A stretch of DNA of 33,687 nt, taken from assembly GCA_030064915.1 (NCBI GenBank), contig JASJEK010000077.1:1-33687 (forward strand). Direction: 5' to 3'. This document shows, piece after piece, positions 8,814-17,699 of this stretch. Source of the stretch: Xenococcaceae cyanobacterium MO_234.B1. Lineage in GTDB: Bacteria > Cyanobacteriota > Cyanobacteriia > Cyanobacteriales > Xenococcaceae. The position numbers and the translations under genes are program-made. How positions within the stretch are numbered: the stretch's first letter is position 1; each line of letters opens with the position of its first letter. A model generated the notes under the pieces. That model made no database searches. It was given only the letters and a program-made list of their open reading frames with translations, and had not been told where the DNA came from.

Positions 8814-9689
8814 ATGAAACTTCAAACAAGACTTAACGTAGTCATATTTACTATTTTCTTTGTGGGATGGATGGTTATTGGCTTATCGTCCTTTGTACTA
8901 GAGGAAAGGAATGCTCGTCAAGATAGCATCCACACGGCTGAATTGCTCTTGGGCACTGCAATTGCAACAAGAGACTACACATCGAAGCAAATCGAACCTC
9001 TATTGAGGGAACAAGAAATCGATACGTTTATTCCAGAAACTGTTCCCTCTTATGCAGCCCAAACAATTTTGGCTCGCCTGACCAAGAACTACGAAGGCTA
9101 TAGATATGTTGAGCGTGCCTTAAATCCTACCAACCCGAATGATTTAGCAGAAAGTTGGCAAGTTGAGCTAATTCAATACTTTATCAAAAATCCTGATGTC
9201 TCTGAAAAAATAGGTCAGCGGCTCAATTTCAATGGTCAAGAAACGCTCTATGTTGCTAAACCAATTCGGGTCAATTCACCCAGTTGTTTGAACTGTCATA
9301 GTACACCTGAAGTGGCCCCTACTTCTCTGATCAAGTCCTATGGTAGTGCCTACGGTTTTAATTGGAAGCTCAATGAAGTGATTGGGACAAGGATTGTTTC
9401 CGTTCCCAAATCTCTTCAACATCAACAAGCCCGAAGATCCCTTTCGTCTTATTTATTGCTGATTGCCAGTGTGTTTTTAGTTGCCTATGCCGCAGTCCTT
9501 GTGATTGTACAGCACTGGGTCACCAAGCCCCTAAATGCTATTACCCACCTAGTTGAAAAAATCAGTTTGCATCAGGTAGAGGGGTTTCAACTGGTAGAAA
9601 AGGACTTCGATTCCTTAGGCAAACTCAACCGAGCAATTAATCGACTATTAATCAGTCTAAATAAAGCCTTAGAAGCGGTAAAAAAATAA
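8814..9689 (+). CDS. DUF3365 (Tll0287-like) haem-binding membrane sensor with HAMP
   Basis: This 291-residue protein has an N-terminal membrane helix (~7-29), an extracytoplasmic DUF3365 domain (~45-205), a second helix (~212-234) and a HAMP linker (~234-290) that ends the protein. The domain holds a c-type haem motif CLNCH (Cys158, Cys161, His162) followed by STPEVAP, which fits the PAS-like haem-binding Tll0287 family. No kinase, cyclase or methyl-accepting domain follows, so a signal would have to pass to a separate partner. The next gene encodes a mechanosensitive channel with a regulatory-type domain. A strong hairpin terminator lies between them. A redox or gas-sensing role is inference. 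Confidence 0.85.
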   Translation: MKLQTRLNVVIFTIFFVGWMVIGLSSFVLEERNARQDSIHTAELLLGTAIATRDYTSKQIEPLLREQEIDTFIPETVPSYAAQTILARLTKNYEGYRYVERALNPTNPNDLAESWQVELIQYFIKNPDVSEKIGQRLNFNGQETLYVAKPIRVNSPSCLNCHSTPEVAPTSLIKSYGSAYGFNWKLNEVIGTRIVSVPKSLQHQQARRSLSSYLLLIASVFLVAYAAVLVIVQHWVTKPLNAITHLVEKISLHQVEGFQLVEKDFDSLGKLNRAINRLLISLNKALEAVKK

Positions 9690-9721
9690 CTTCGCATAGA
9701 TTTTAAGTTTGCCAACAGGAT

Positions 9722-9747
9722 AAACTGGTTTTTCAATCAGTTTTTTT
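9722..9747 (+). terminator. intrinsic terminator after the haem sensor gene
   Basis: A 9 bp stem, AAACTGGTT (9722-9730) with AATCAGTTT (9735-9743), has one G-T pair and a 4-base loop, and is followed by a T tract. It lies 33 bp past the stop and suggests that the channel gene downstream has its own promoter or depends on read-through. Confidence 0.65.
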
Positions 9748-9779
9748 CGAAGTGTATTATTGGTAATTGTGGAGTCTAT

Positions 9780-11363
9780 ATGAAATATTTAACAAATCTT
9801 TTCCAAGTCGCAGTAACCGGGTTTCTGCTATTTTTTTATGTCCTTCTTTTAAACAACCCCCAACAGGTTTTTCCGATAGTTTTAGATATATTAAAAGTTG
9901 CTGTATTAATCAGTATCAGCATATTTATCGTTAATGCGCTTTTATTATTAATCAATTTTTGGTTCAGTAAAAAAAAAGGAAAACAAGCATCAAAATTAGT
10001 TAACTTCACGTTGTCGGTTCTTCTTTATGCTTTTTGCGCCTTTATTATTCTTCGTATTTTGGGTCAGAATACCACAGGATTTGCTGCCACATCTGCTTTA
10101 TTTACAGCGGTTGTTGGCTTCGCAATGAAAGATCCTCTTGGCAATCTCCTTTCTGGGGTTTTTATTCAGATTGATCAACCGTTTCAAATTGGTAATCGGG
10201 TTCACTTTCAGGGATTAGAAGGAGTTGTCGAATCAATTGATTGGAATTCAACAGACATCCGTCTAAACTCTGGTGAACTTGTTTACATTCCTCATAGTTC
10301 GATTGCCAATGACTCGCTCATGCTGCTTAGCTCTGGTTCTGTCTATCGAACAGTAGACTTTACAGCTTCTGAAAATGCACCTCCCAATCAGGTAATGGAC
10401 CTTGTACGTAAAGCAGTGCTCAACCAACCCAATCCAAATATTAATCTTGACAAGCCCGTATTTGTCAGAATGTGGGGTGATGGCGAATATAAACTCTTCT
10501 ACTATCCTAAACACTACAGTAAAGCCGAAAACCATACAGATCCAGAAATTCGACAGCGGATTTGGTACGCTCTGAGTCGTGCTGGCTGGGGTTGTGACTA
10601 TCAGCCTACTGAGAATGAACGTCTGCTGCAACTTGTTAGCACCATTGAATTTTTCAGAGATTTAAGTGTCGAGGCCCAACGCCTTCTCGTGCAACATTCT
10701 AAAACGCTGCTATTTGATGTTGGGGAATTGCTTGATCGCCAGAATCTCTTGTCCCCAGCAATGTTTCTGGTTGTGAGAGGTTGTGTCGCCATAGAACAGG
10801 AATTAGTCTCGAATTTAGAAACAATTGCTGTTAAGCCCTTTAGTCGCCGACCTAAGGCCCAGTCCAGCTACGCTCTGAAACCAAGAGTAGTCGAGCAAGT
10901 CGCATCTGAGTTAGCTAAGTATATGGGTCCAGTTGCTTTCTCCCTGACTTACCAAACTGCCAAAAAAGTCTCGTCTGTCTATTGGCTCTATCTAAACGTA
11001 GCTGCTGAGATTGGGGATCTCGATCAACGGGAGGAATTTCTCCGTCACCAACCAGAGGCTCCGACAGAGCAATTCCGGGCAGGAGATTTCTTCGGAGAGA
11101 TGACTCTTTTCTTAGGAGAACCGCTACCAACTGTGAAAATGATAACGGTTGAAGAGACTGAGCTTCTCGCCTTTACCCCCGCAACAGTTACAACTGCCCT
11201 CTATCAGGACGGGATGTCTATCAACACACTGAGTCAATATATTACCCAGTATCACGACAATTACTTGAGTGGAACACTACAAGAAGTCTCCTCAAGGAAT
11301 TTCACGTTCTCACCTTTGGGCTCTTCAGTTATAAGTATGCTAAGTAAAAGTTATAAAATATAA
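9780..11363 (+). CDS. MscS-family mechanosensitive channel with split CNBD-like domain
   Basis: This 527-residue membrane protein has helices at about 8-28, 36-62 and 76-98. A MscS pore/β-domain spans ~100-180 (VVGFAMKDPLGNLLSG, then GNRVHFQGLEGVVE and VYIPHSSI). A C-terminal αβ part runs to ~275, and a cyclic-nucleotide-binding-like fold occupies ~289-342 and ~432-475. The two CNBD halves are separated by about 90 residues (343-431) that contain a helical stretch with SELAKYMGPVAFSLTYQTAK. In the phosphate cassette (FFGEMTLFLGEPLPTVKM) the arginine usual after PL/P is absent, so cyclic nucleotide binding is doubtful. It may be functionally tied to the upstream haem sensor. Confidence 0.88.
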   Translation: MKYLTNLFQVAVTGFLLFFYVLLLNNPQQVFPIVLDILKVAVLISISIFIVNALLLLINFWFSKKKGKQASKLVNFTLSVLLYAFCAFIILRILGQNTTGFAATSALFTAVVGFAMKDPLGNLLSGVFIQIDQPFQIGNRVHFQGLEGVVESIDWNSTDIRLNSGELVYIPHSSIANDSLMLLSSGSVYRTVDFTASENAPPNQVMDLVRKAVLNQPNPNINLDKPVFVRMWGDGEYKLFYYPKHYSKAENHTDPEIRQRIWYALSRAGWGCDYQPTENERLLQLVSTIEFFRDLSVEAQRLLVQHSKTLLFDVGELLDRQNLLSPAMFLVVRGCVAIEQELVSNLETIAVKPFSRRPKAQSSYALKPRVVEQVASELAKYMGPVAFSLTYQTAKKVSSVYWLYLNVAAEIGDLDQREEFLRHQPEAPTEQFRAGDFFGEMTLFLGEPLPTVKMITVEETELLAFTPATVTTALYQDGMSINTLSQYITQYHDNYLSGTLQEVSSRNFTFSPLGSSVISMLSKSYKI

Positions 11364-11412
11364 GCAAATAAATTAACAAAATTTTAAGGTCTAAGTCTTT
11401 AATAGCTTTACT

Positions 11413-11664
11413 TTGACTAGAAATAAATTATTGTCTATAGTTCCTAAAGATTATCTAAATGAGTGGGTTATAGATAAAGTTAGATTTTGGAATGAACAGT
11501 ACTTACTAGAAGCTTTTTTTAGTAATAACTCAGATTTCAAAATTGTTGGCGCTCTTAACTTTTTAACTCATCACTACCCTCAAGAATTATCAAATTGTTG
11601 TCCAATACTTAAACAACAAATTAAATATAGAGAACCTGGTTCCTTTTGGATTAGAAGAAACTAG
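11413..11664 (+). CDS. hypothetical 83-residue protein
   Basis: This is an open frame with a TTG start 49 bp after the channel gene. The composition is protein-like (several Trp, Tyr and Phe; a plausible helix LNEWVIDKVRFWNEQYLLEAFF) and it ends just before a good intrinsic terminator, which supports transcription. No family is recognised and no clear ribosome site is seen. It could be a remnant of a longer gene. Confidence 0.4.
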   Translation: MTRNKLLSIVPKDYLNEWVIDKVRFWNEQYLLEAFFSNNSDFKIVGALNFLTHHYPQELSNCCPILKQQIKYREPGSFWIRRN

Positions 11665-11697
11665 CTATTTTCTCAACATCAAAACTAAAGCACTCTT

Positions 11698-11735
11698 AAG
11701 GGGTTTTGCCTTCCTCAAAGACCCCTTGTTTTTTT
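11698..11735 (+). terminator. intrinsic terminator
   Basis: The stem AAGGGGT (11698-11704) with ACCCCTT (11721-11727) extends inward through TTTG/CAAA with one bulge, and is followed by G and seven T. It would end transcription of the channel gene and the small gene after it. Confidence 0.75.
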
Positions 11736-11994
11736 GCCGATAGTGTATTCTTAAACACTCCTCAAAGAGTTGATGATATCAATTCTCAAAAGTAACAAGA
11801 GACTTCGTATAAGATAAAAAGTCAGAGGTTAGAAGTCAGAAGTCAGAAGGAATAGAAGTTTGAAAACTTTTTCATAGTAACTTCTAACTCTCTATATATC
11901 TAGCTAATGCACGAGAATTGGTATAAGATAATGGCGATGCTGATGGGATTATGTCTTCTGCTTTATTCTCTTAATTCAGTTAACAACTCTTAAT
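11736..11994. other. intergenic region with heptamer repeat
   Basis: No gene is seen. AGAAGTC-type heptamers repeat at about 11831-11848 (another STRR-type tract). The right end runs into a 19 bp tandem duplication at the end of the phosphatase gene. Confidence 0.55.
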
Positions 11995-12006
11995 TCAGTT
12001 AACAAC
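11969..12006. repeat. perfect 19 bp tandem duplication at a gene end
   Basis: TCTTAATTCAGTTAACAAC occurs at 11969-11987 and again at 11988-12006 without a gap. The second copy contains the last codons and stop of the minus-strand phosphatase gene, so the first copy is a spare duplicate of that gene end. Confidence 0.9.
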
Positions 12007-12849
12007 ACTATTTTCTCTAGGGAACAAGCGTTCTAAACTCTCCTGAAGATATTTATGGGGGTAAATATCTGCTTTCTTACCCCACACATAATCCAAGGTT
12101 TGTCGATAACTCCATTGAGGATATTTGTAGAAACAATAAGCTAAACCAACAGAACCACTCCTACCGATTCCTGCTCGACAGTTTACCAGCACCTTTTTCT
12201 TTCCTTGCTGAAGTTGTTTCTCAATCCAGAAAATCGCTTCTCCTAGAATTTCATCAGGTATAGGATGTTGCGCTCCATCCAAGAGGCTAAGCTGCTTATA
12301 AGCAATGCCAGTATTCGCAGCAAAATTCAAAATAAATTCCCCTGCTAAGTTAAGAACGGCATCAAACCCAAGTTCGGTAGCGTTAGAAGCAGCGATGAAA
12401 TTGCCCACATAGAACTGAGGCAGAATTTCGACGTAACTAGGACCCTGAGTCCAAATCATTTGGGGTAAGGGGGCTTCAACATTAAGGTAGCCGTTTTCGC
12501 GCCACTGCCCCGCCCACTGCCATTGTTCAGGCTGCTGTTTTAGTCCTACTCGGTAAGTAAATTGATAATTGCCTTCACTAGTAGGAGTGAAAGAGCCTTG
12601 AAAGATATAGATATGTTCAGAGTCTTGGGATTGATAGGGCAGTTCTATCGGATGCCAATTACCTTCGCTATTAAATTTGTTTAAAGTATTTGTCCAAAGT
12701 TGAACCCTTAGCTCATGAGGAGAGTATTGACTGATTAATTTAACTGACGCTCCGAAGGTTTCTAGCATATAAAACGTCAGATGAGAGTTGATAGAAGGAT
12801 GAATTTCTTGAAACTGCACTACAATATTTTCTCTCATTAGAGGTGTCAT
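11995..12849 (-). CDS. dual-specificity protein phosphatase with N-terminal glucan-binding-like domain
   Basis: This is a 284-residue protein. The C-terminal half (~138-275) is a cysteine phosphatase: the P-loop NCRAGIGRSGS has catalytic Cys224 and Arg230, with a likely general acid Asp191 in LLDGAQHP. The residue before the cysteine is Asn223, where histidine is more usual. The N-terminal half (~35-128) has a β-sandwich pattern (LRVQLWTNTLNKF, then GNYQFTYRVGL and WQWAGQWRENGYLNV) like starch/glycogen-binding modules of amylolytic enzymes. Together this resembles the CBM-phosphatase layout of laforin, a glucan phosphatase. A substrate of glycogen is inference; a protein phosphatase role is the alternative. 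It lies 29 bp after larC on the same strand and may be co-transcribed. Confidence 0.82.
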   Translation of the reverse strand: MTPLMRENIVVQFQEIHPSINSHLTFYMLETFGASVKLISQYSPHELRVQLWTNTLNKFNSEGNWHPIELPYQSQDSEHIYIFQGSFTPTSEGNYQFTYRVGLKQQPEQWQWAGQWRENGYLNVEAPLPQMIWTQGPSYVEILPQFYVGNFIAASNATELGFDAVLNLAGEFILNFAANTGIAYKQLSLLDGAQHPIPDEILGEAIFWIEKQLQQGKKKVLVNCRAGIGRSGSVGLAYCFYKYPQWSYRQTLDYVWGKKADIYPHKYLQESLERLFPRENSVVN

Positions 12850-12878
12850 TGTACTGAAAATTGTACTGAAATATTAGG

Positions 12879-14126
12879 TTAAGTTAAATCTGAGGCATAA
12901 GCATTTAGGGTTGCTTGTTGTATTTGTTGCCAAGGAATATTATGTTTACGAGCTAGAATTGCACAGTCTTCATATTCTGGTTGAACATTAAGAACTTTTG
13001 TTGCGTCGCCTTCTCTCCAACTGGCAATTTTTACTTTTACTACACCATATTCTGTGGTGACTGATTTGATTTCTCGCTGGAGAATTCTGCGAGACTGAGT
13101 ACGTTCCCGAATTCCTAAAGTGCTAGTTTCTTGAAAAATAATTTCTTTACAAGTGTCTGCTTTTTCAGGAAAACAAATAACTGTTAGTAGTATTCCCAAG
13201 CGGGATTTTTTCATCGTAATAGCTTGGGTAAAAACATCCAACGCACCAGCTTGTAAGAGTCTTTCGCAAGTGTAAGCAATAATTTGAGGGTTGAGGTCGT
13301 CGATCTGGGTTTCTAAGACAGTTATTGTTTCTTGAATAAATTTAGTTTTTTTCTTTTCCTGTGGCTGTGTCGCAGTACCAATCCATAAGCGCAGAATATT
13401 GGGAATAGCTAAGTCTTGTGTCCCTGCACCCAATCCTATCTTCTCAATGGTCATGGCTGGAGGAGAGCCAAAGTCAGTCGCTAGGGTAGTCGCGATCGCT
13501 GCTCCTGTGGGAGTAACTAGTTCTTTTTTGATACCATTGTCATATACTGGCACTCCTCGTAATTGCCAGAGCTGCAAGACCGCAGGTACAGGAACAGCCA
13601 AAATACCATGAGCAGCTCTAATTGTACCACCACCAGTGGGCATGGCAGAACAGTATAAATGCTCAATATTCAGCCAATCTAAACCCAGACAAGTCCCTAC
13701 AATGTCGATAATGGCATCGGTTGCTCCTACTTCATGGAAATGGACTTTCTCCGGAGCAATGCCGTGAACTGCTCCTTCTGCAATAGCTAACTGTTGAAAT
13801 ACTTGTAAACTCCAATCCTTTACCCGAATAGGAATAGATGCAGAAGTGATAATCTGTTGGATTTCTGGTAGGTGTCTAGCAGGAAAATGATGGTGATGAT
13901 AATCTTCGGTTGCAGTTGACTTCGTTAATAACTGGACGTGAACTTTAGTTGCTAACTGATTATTACGATGTACTTTTTCTAACTTTAGTTGATATTCTGC
14001 GGATAGACCCAATAAGGCAAGATTATCTTGAAGATAGTCCCAAGGTACGCCAGCGTCTATGAGCGCACCTAAAAACATATCTCCTGCAATTCCTGTAGGA
14101 CATTCGATATACGCTACTTTATTCAT
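12879..14126 (-). CDS. larC: nickel-pincer cofactor biosynthesis protein LarC
   Basis: LarC inserts nickel into the pyridinium bis-thiocarboxylate cofactor of lactate racemase-type enzymes. This 415-residue protein shows the family signature (CPTGIAGDMFLGALIDAGV) at residues 9-27, a histidine cluster EDYHHHHFP near 74-82, VHFHEVGATDAIIDIVG at ~127-144 and a KELVTPTGAAI segment. The C-terminal domain is in one continuous frame, whereas some species make it by programmed frameshifting. No larA, larB or larE is seen here. It is divergent from the YciO-type gene, with only 49 bp between start codons. Confidence 0.92.
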   Translation of the reverse strand: MNKVAYIECPTGIAGDMFLGALIDAGVPWDYLQDNLALLGLSAEYQLKLEKVHRNNQLATKVHVQLLTKSTATEDYHHHHFPARHLPEIQQIITSASIPIRVKDWSLQVFQQLAIAEGAVHGIAPEKVHFHEVGATDAIIDIVGTCLGLDWLNIEHLYCSAMPTGGGTIRAAHGILAVPVPAVLQLWQLRGVPVYDNGIKKELVTPTGAAIATTLATDFGSPPAMTIEKIGLGAGTQDLAIPNILRLWIGTATQPQEKKKTKFIQETITVLETQIDDLNPQIIAYTCERLLQAGALDVFTQAITMKKSRLGILLTVICFPEKADTCKEIIFQETSTLGIRERTQSRRILQREIKSVTTEYGVVKVKIASWREGDATKVLNVQPEYEDCAILARKHNIPWQQIQQATLNAYASDLT

Positions 14127-14175
14127 TGGTTGCTCATTGATGTTGACTAATTACTGTTTACCGAATATATGAAAA

Positions 14176-14829
14176 ATGGCTACATTATACAAAGTTCATC
14201 CCCAAAATCCCCAAAAACGCACCATAGAAAAAATTGTATCTGCTTTAAGAAGCGGTGCAGTGATGCTATATCCCACGGATACAGTGTATGCTATTGGTTG
14301 CGACCTTAGTGTTAAATCTGCTTTGCAAAAAGTCAGACAAATTAAACAGTTGTCTAATGATAAACCACTAACTTTTTTATGTTCTTCTTTATCTAATATT
14401 GCACAATATGCCAAGGTAAGTGACCGTGCTTATCGTATTATGAAACATTTAATACCAGGTCCTTATACTTTTTTACTTCCTGCGACTAAATTAGTACCTA
14501 AATTGGTCATGAGTCCTAAAAGAAAAACTACAGGTATTCGTGTTCCAGACCACGTAATTTGTCAAGAATTACTTCAAAGTCTCGGTAATCCTATTGTTTC
14601 TAGTTCGGCTCATTTACCTGATGAAGAAGGAGATTTTCCCACTATTGGCTTGGAAAAAGCTAGATTATTTGATGCTCTGGATAATTTAGTCGATATCATT
14701 ATTGATGATGGCATAGAACCAGGTTCTGAAGTATCAACTATACTAGATTTTACTGAAGAAGAACCAGTAGTAGTTCGTCAAGGTTTAGGATGGCAAGAAG
14801 TCGAAAATTGGTTGAATTTTGTAGCATAA
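14176..14829 (+). CDS. Sua5/YciO/YrdC-family protein
   Basis: This 217-residue cytoplasmic protein carries the YrdC-type fold: IVSALRSGAVMLYPTDTVYA at the N-terminus, the nucleotide/bicarbonate-site lysines in VRQIKQLSNDKPLTFLC, then LIPGPYTFLLPAT and GIRVPDH. The family includes threonylcarbamoyl-AMP synthases for tRNA t6A and the YciO branch of uncertain function. Length and the absence of a Sua5 domain fit the YciO branch. Its promoter must overlap that of divergent larC. The next gene follows 52 bp downstream on the same strand. Confidence 0.88.
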   Translation: MATLYKVHPQNPQKRTIEKIVSALRSGAVMLYPTDTVYAIGCDLSVKSALQKVRQIKQLSNDKPLTFLCSSLSNIAQYAKVSDRAYRIMKHLIPGPYTFLLPATKLVPKLVMSPKRKTTGIRVPDHVICQELLQSLGNPIVSSSAHLPDEEGDFPTIGLEKARLFDALDNLVDIIIDDGIEPGSEVSTILDFTEEEPVVVRQGLGWQEVENWLNFVA

Positions 14830-14881
14830 AATATTATTATTCTAAGTATTGTTCACAAAGTTATAAGTTGCTGCTTAATAA

Positions 14882-15523
14882 ATGGTTGCTGCTTTTGTCC
14901 TTATCACTAGTTTGGTGCTGATGCTATTATGTTCTACGGTATCTGTACAAGTAATCCACAAAATATTCTCTCTTCGAGTTGCAATAAAACCAGCATTACC
15001 TAAAAATCTTTTGACTGGGGTAGCTTTATTTCTGTGGTTTGTAGTATTAACAACCTTTGTTTTAAGAGTATCTTTATTTCTGTTTAAATCATTTTATTAT
15101 CAACAGTTAGATTCTAGATTTACAGTGAAAAATATAGACATCGATCGGCGTAATTGTCAAATTTTAATTAATACTATTTATTATGAAGAAAATAAAATCT
15201 ATAAGGTAGAAAATCATAGATATATAGAAGAAGTTTCTCCAGATTTTGCAGTCAAAGTTAAGTATCATAAGGGGGCGAAAAAACTTAAGAAAGTAGCTAA
15301 AAAATATTTAGATTTAAATTTGGCAGAACCTTCTAACTATTATGCTAAAAAAATTGCTAAAAAACTTCAAGCTAAAGCCACATTATTTCAACAAAGAATA
15401 GAGATAGAAGAAGATAATCAAGTAATAGAAAATATTTTAGAACTACTAGAAAATATGGATCGAGTTACGGAAGAAAGACTTTTCTTAATTGACAGTATAG
15501 AACAAAAATGTAGTAATAATTAA
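14882..15523 (+). CDS. membrane protein of unknown function
   Basis: This 213-residue protein has two N-terminal membrane helices (~3-28 and ~42-70) and a long charged cytoplasmic part. The part from about 130 to the end is rich in Lys and Glu and predicted helical or coiled-coil by eye (KKLKKVAKKYLDLN, then QRIEIEEDNQVIENILELLE). No family is recognised. It ends two bases before the ATG of the SSS symporter gene, so the two are probably translationally coupled and may work together. Confidence 0.65.
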   Translation: MVAAFVLITSLVLMLLCSTVSVQVIHKIFSLRVAIKPALPKNLLTGVALFLWFVVLTTFVLRVSLFLFKSFYYQQLDSRFTVKNIDIDRRNCQILINTIYYEENKIYKVENHRYIEEVSPDFAVKVKYHKGAKKLKKVAKKYLDLNLAEPSNYYAKKIAKKLQAKATLFQQRIEIEEDNQVIENILELLENMDRVTEERLFLIDSIEQKCSNN

Positions 15524-15525
15524 TA

Positions 15526-17373
15526 ATGCAATTAATTGATTGGATCATTGTCCTGCTCTATTTCATTATAACTATGGGGTTAGGACTATATTTATCCCAA
15601 CGGGCAGCCCAAAGTCTAACTGACTTTTTTGTCTCTGGGCGATCGCTGCCTTGGTGGTTAGCAGGAACAAGTATGGCTGCTACTACCTTTTCCATCGACA
15701 CTCCTCTTTATATCTGTGGGGTAGTTTCTAGTAGAGGAATTGCAGGAAATTGGGAATGGTGGAATTTTGGCATTGCCCATGTCATTTTAATTTATATTTT
15801 TGCTCGACTCTGGAGGCGATCGCAAATTGTTACCGATGCAGAACTAACAGAGATGCGCTATGGAGGCAAAACCGCAGCAATATTAAGGGGAACGAAAGCT
15901 TTTTTATTTGCTGTACCCATCAATTGTATTGGTATTGGTTATGCCATGCTGGCGATGGTTAAAGTAGTAGATGCACTGGAGTTGTGGTCAAGTTTAGGAC
16001 TAAATCCAGGGGATAATGACAAAATTTGGAGTGTAATTGCTATTAGTGGTTTTGTTTTACTCTATTCGGGCTTTTCTGGCTTGTGGGGAGTTGTAGCTAC
16101 CGATTTCTTTCAATTCTTTTTAGGCTTGACAGGAGCGATCGTAGTAGCCATAGTAGCAGTAAATCATGTGGGGGGTATTCATCAATTAATTCCCCAAGTA
16201 CAGCAAGTAACAGATATTGATGTCTTAAGTTTTTTCCCTTTCTCTTTCTCCAACGGGACATTTACCTGGAGTGACGCAGCAGGAATTACTGCTACTACCT
16301 TTTCTGCTTATATGTTCGTACAATGGTGGTCATTCCGTCGTAGTGATGGAGGAGGAGAGTTTATTCAACGCATCGCAGCAGCAAAAGACGAAGCAGAAGC
16401 TGCAAAAGCTACCTGGTGGTTTAACATTCTCCACTATATTATTCGGACTTGGCCCTGGATCATAGTTGCTTTAGTAGCAATGGTAATCTATCCCGACTTA
16501 AGCGATCGCGAATTGGGTTATCCTAAACTAATGTTAGACTTTCTCCCTCCAGTATTACTGGGTTTAGTGGTAACATCTCTCATTGCTGCTTTTATGAGTA
16601 CAGTTTCTACTTCCATCAACTGGGGTGCATCTTACTTAACCAACGATCTTTACTTGCGCTTTATTAACCCCAATGCCACACAGAGAGAATTAGTTAATGT
16701 AGGGAGAGTTGCTTCTATTATTGTCACAGTTTTAGGCGCGCTGGCTGCTTTCTCTGCTAGTGATATACGCACTGTTTTCCGTTTAGTTATTGCGATCGGT
16801 ACAGGACCTGGTTTAGTCTTAGTCTTACGTTGGTTTTGGTGGCGGATCAACGCAGCAGCGGAATTAACTGCCATGTTATCAGGATTTATCTTTGGTCTAT
16901 TAACTAGCGATCTTCCTGAAATAGTAATTAATGGCTTAATTGATCTCTTTCCCTTTACTACTCCTTTACTGTTACCACTTCTAGAGTTTCAATCTTTCCT
17001 AAATGCAGAATTATTTTCCGACTTTGGTATTAGGTTACTAATTATTTCCTCAGTAACTTTTATTTTGTGGTTAACAGTAATGTATCTTACTCCTCAAGAG
17101 TCTGATACAGTCCTAGATAAATTTTATCTCCGAGTCCGACCAGGAGGAATAGGTTGGAGGAGACAAAGAAAACGCACAGGAGTAGCACCCCTACAAAACT
17201 TAACCCAAGATATTTTAAAAGCGATCGCTGGTATGCTGCTATTATTCGGTTTAATGTTTAGTACTGGCGGTTTTTTACTCCTTCAACCCCTCACAGGATG
17301 GTTATTTCTGATTGTTACTGTGGTTGGTGGTTTTTGGTTGCGAAAATTATCTAGAAAAACAGTTTCAAGTTAA
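15526..17373 (+). CDS. sodium:solute symporter family (SSS) transporter
   Basis: This 615-residue inner-membrane transporter has about 13-14 hydrophobic helices. Family marks include an N-terminal FFVSGRSLPWWLAGTSMAAT stretch with the Na+-site neighbourhood, TEMRYGG after the third helix, and a mid-protein LIAAFMSTVSTSINWGASY helix matching the conserved SSS sodium-binding helix. The substrate cannot be told from sequence; large size and Trp-rich loops resemble uncharacterised cyanobacterial members. The ATG is only two bases after the upstream stop codon. Confidence 0.88.
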   Translation: MQLIDWIIVLLYFIITMGLGLYLSQRAAQSLTDFFVSGRSLPWWLAGTSMAATTFSIDTPLYICGVVSSRGIAGNWEWWNFGIAHVILIYIFARLWRRSQIVTDAELTEMRYGGKTAAILRGTKAFLFAVPINCIGIGYAMLAMVKVVDALELWSSLGLNPGDNDKIWSVIAISGFVLLYSGFSGLWGVVATDFFQFFLGLTGAIVVAIVAVNHVGGIHQLIPQVQQVTDIDVLSFFPFSFSNGTFTWSDAAGITATTFSAYMFVQWWSFRRSDGGGEFIQRIAAAKDEAEAAKATWWFNILHYIIRTWPWIIVALVAMVIYPDLSDRELGYPKLMLDFLPPVLLGLVVTSLIAAFMSTVSTSINWGASYLTNDLYLRFINPNATQRELVNVGRVASIIVTVLGALAAFSASDIRTVFRLVIAIGTGPGLVLVLRWFWWRINAAAELTAMLSGFIFGLLTSDLPEIVINGLIDLFPFTTPLLLPLLEFQSFLNAELFSDFGIRLLIISSVTFILWLTVMYLTPQESDTVLDKFYLRVRPGGIGWRRQRKRTGVAPLQNLTQDILKAIAGMLLLFGLMFSTGGFLLLQPLTGWLFLIVTVVGGFWLRKLSRKTVSS

Positions 17374-17699
17374 GTTGTGGTCATCGAACCTAATGATGCG
17401 ATCATTTTGTACGATAGCTGATGAGTAGTGCGATTGGGTAAACTATAGCAGTTCTCATAGGGGTGAGGTACAGAGTTTTTGGTTTTGAGGCAGGAGGCAG
17501 GTGTCCCTCATGAGTCCGAGAAACCCTATCTATATACCCTATCTATCTATAGTAAAGAGTCTGATTTAAAGCTTAATTATTCAGAAATGTCTATTCTACC
17601 CAGATACACTATAATGAATGTCCGTATCAAGATTCGGGAAGTAGCATAAGATAAAAAATCTTTTAAGATTTTCAGGTCATTGTCGTCTTATTAGATTTA
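17374..17699. other. intergenic region with palindrome
   Basis: These 326 bp have no gene. They hold tandem CTATCTAT-type units near 17527-17552 and an 18 bp perfect palindrome of AAAATCTT and AAGATTTT around TT at 17655-17672, 28 bp before the pentapeptide gene start. That could be an operator or a transcript hairpin. Confidence 0.5.
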
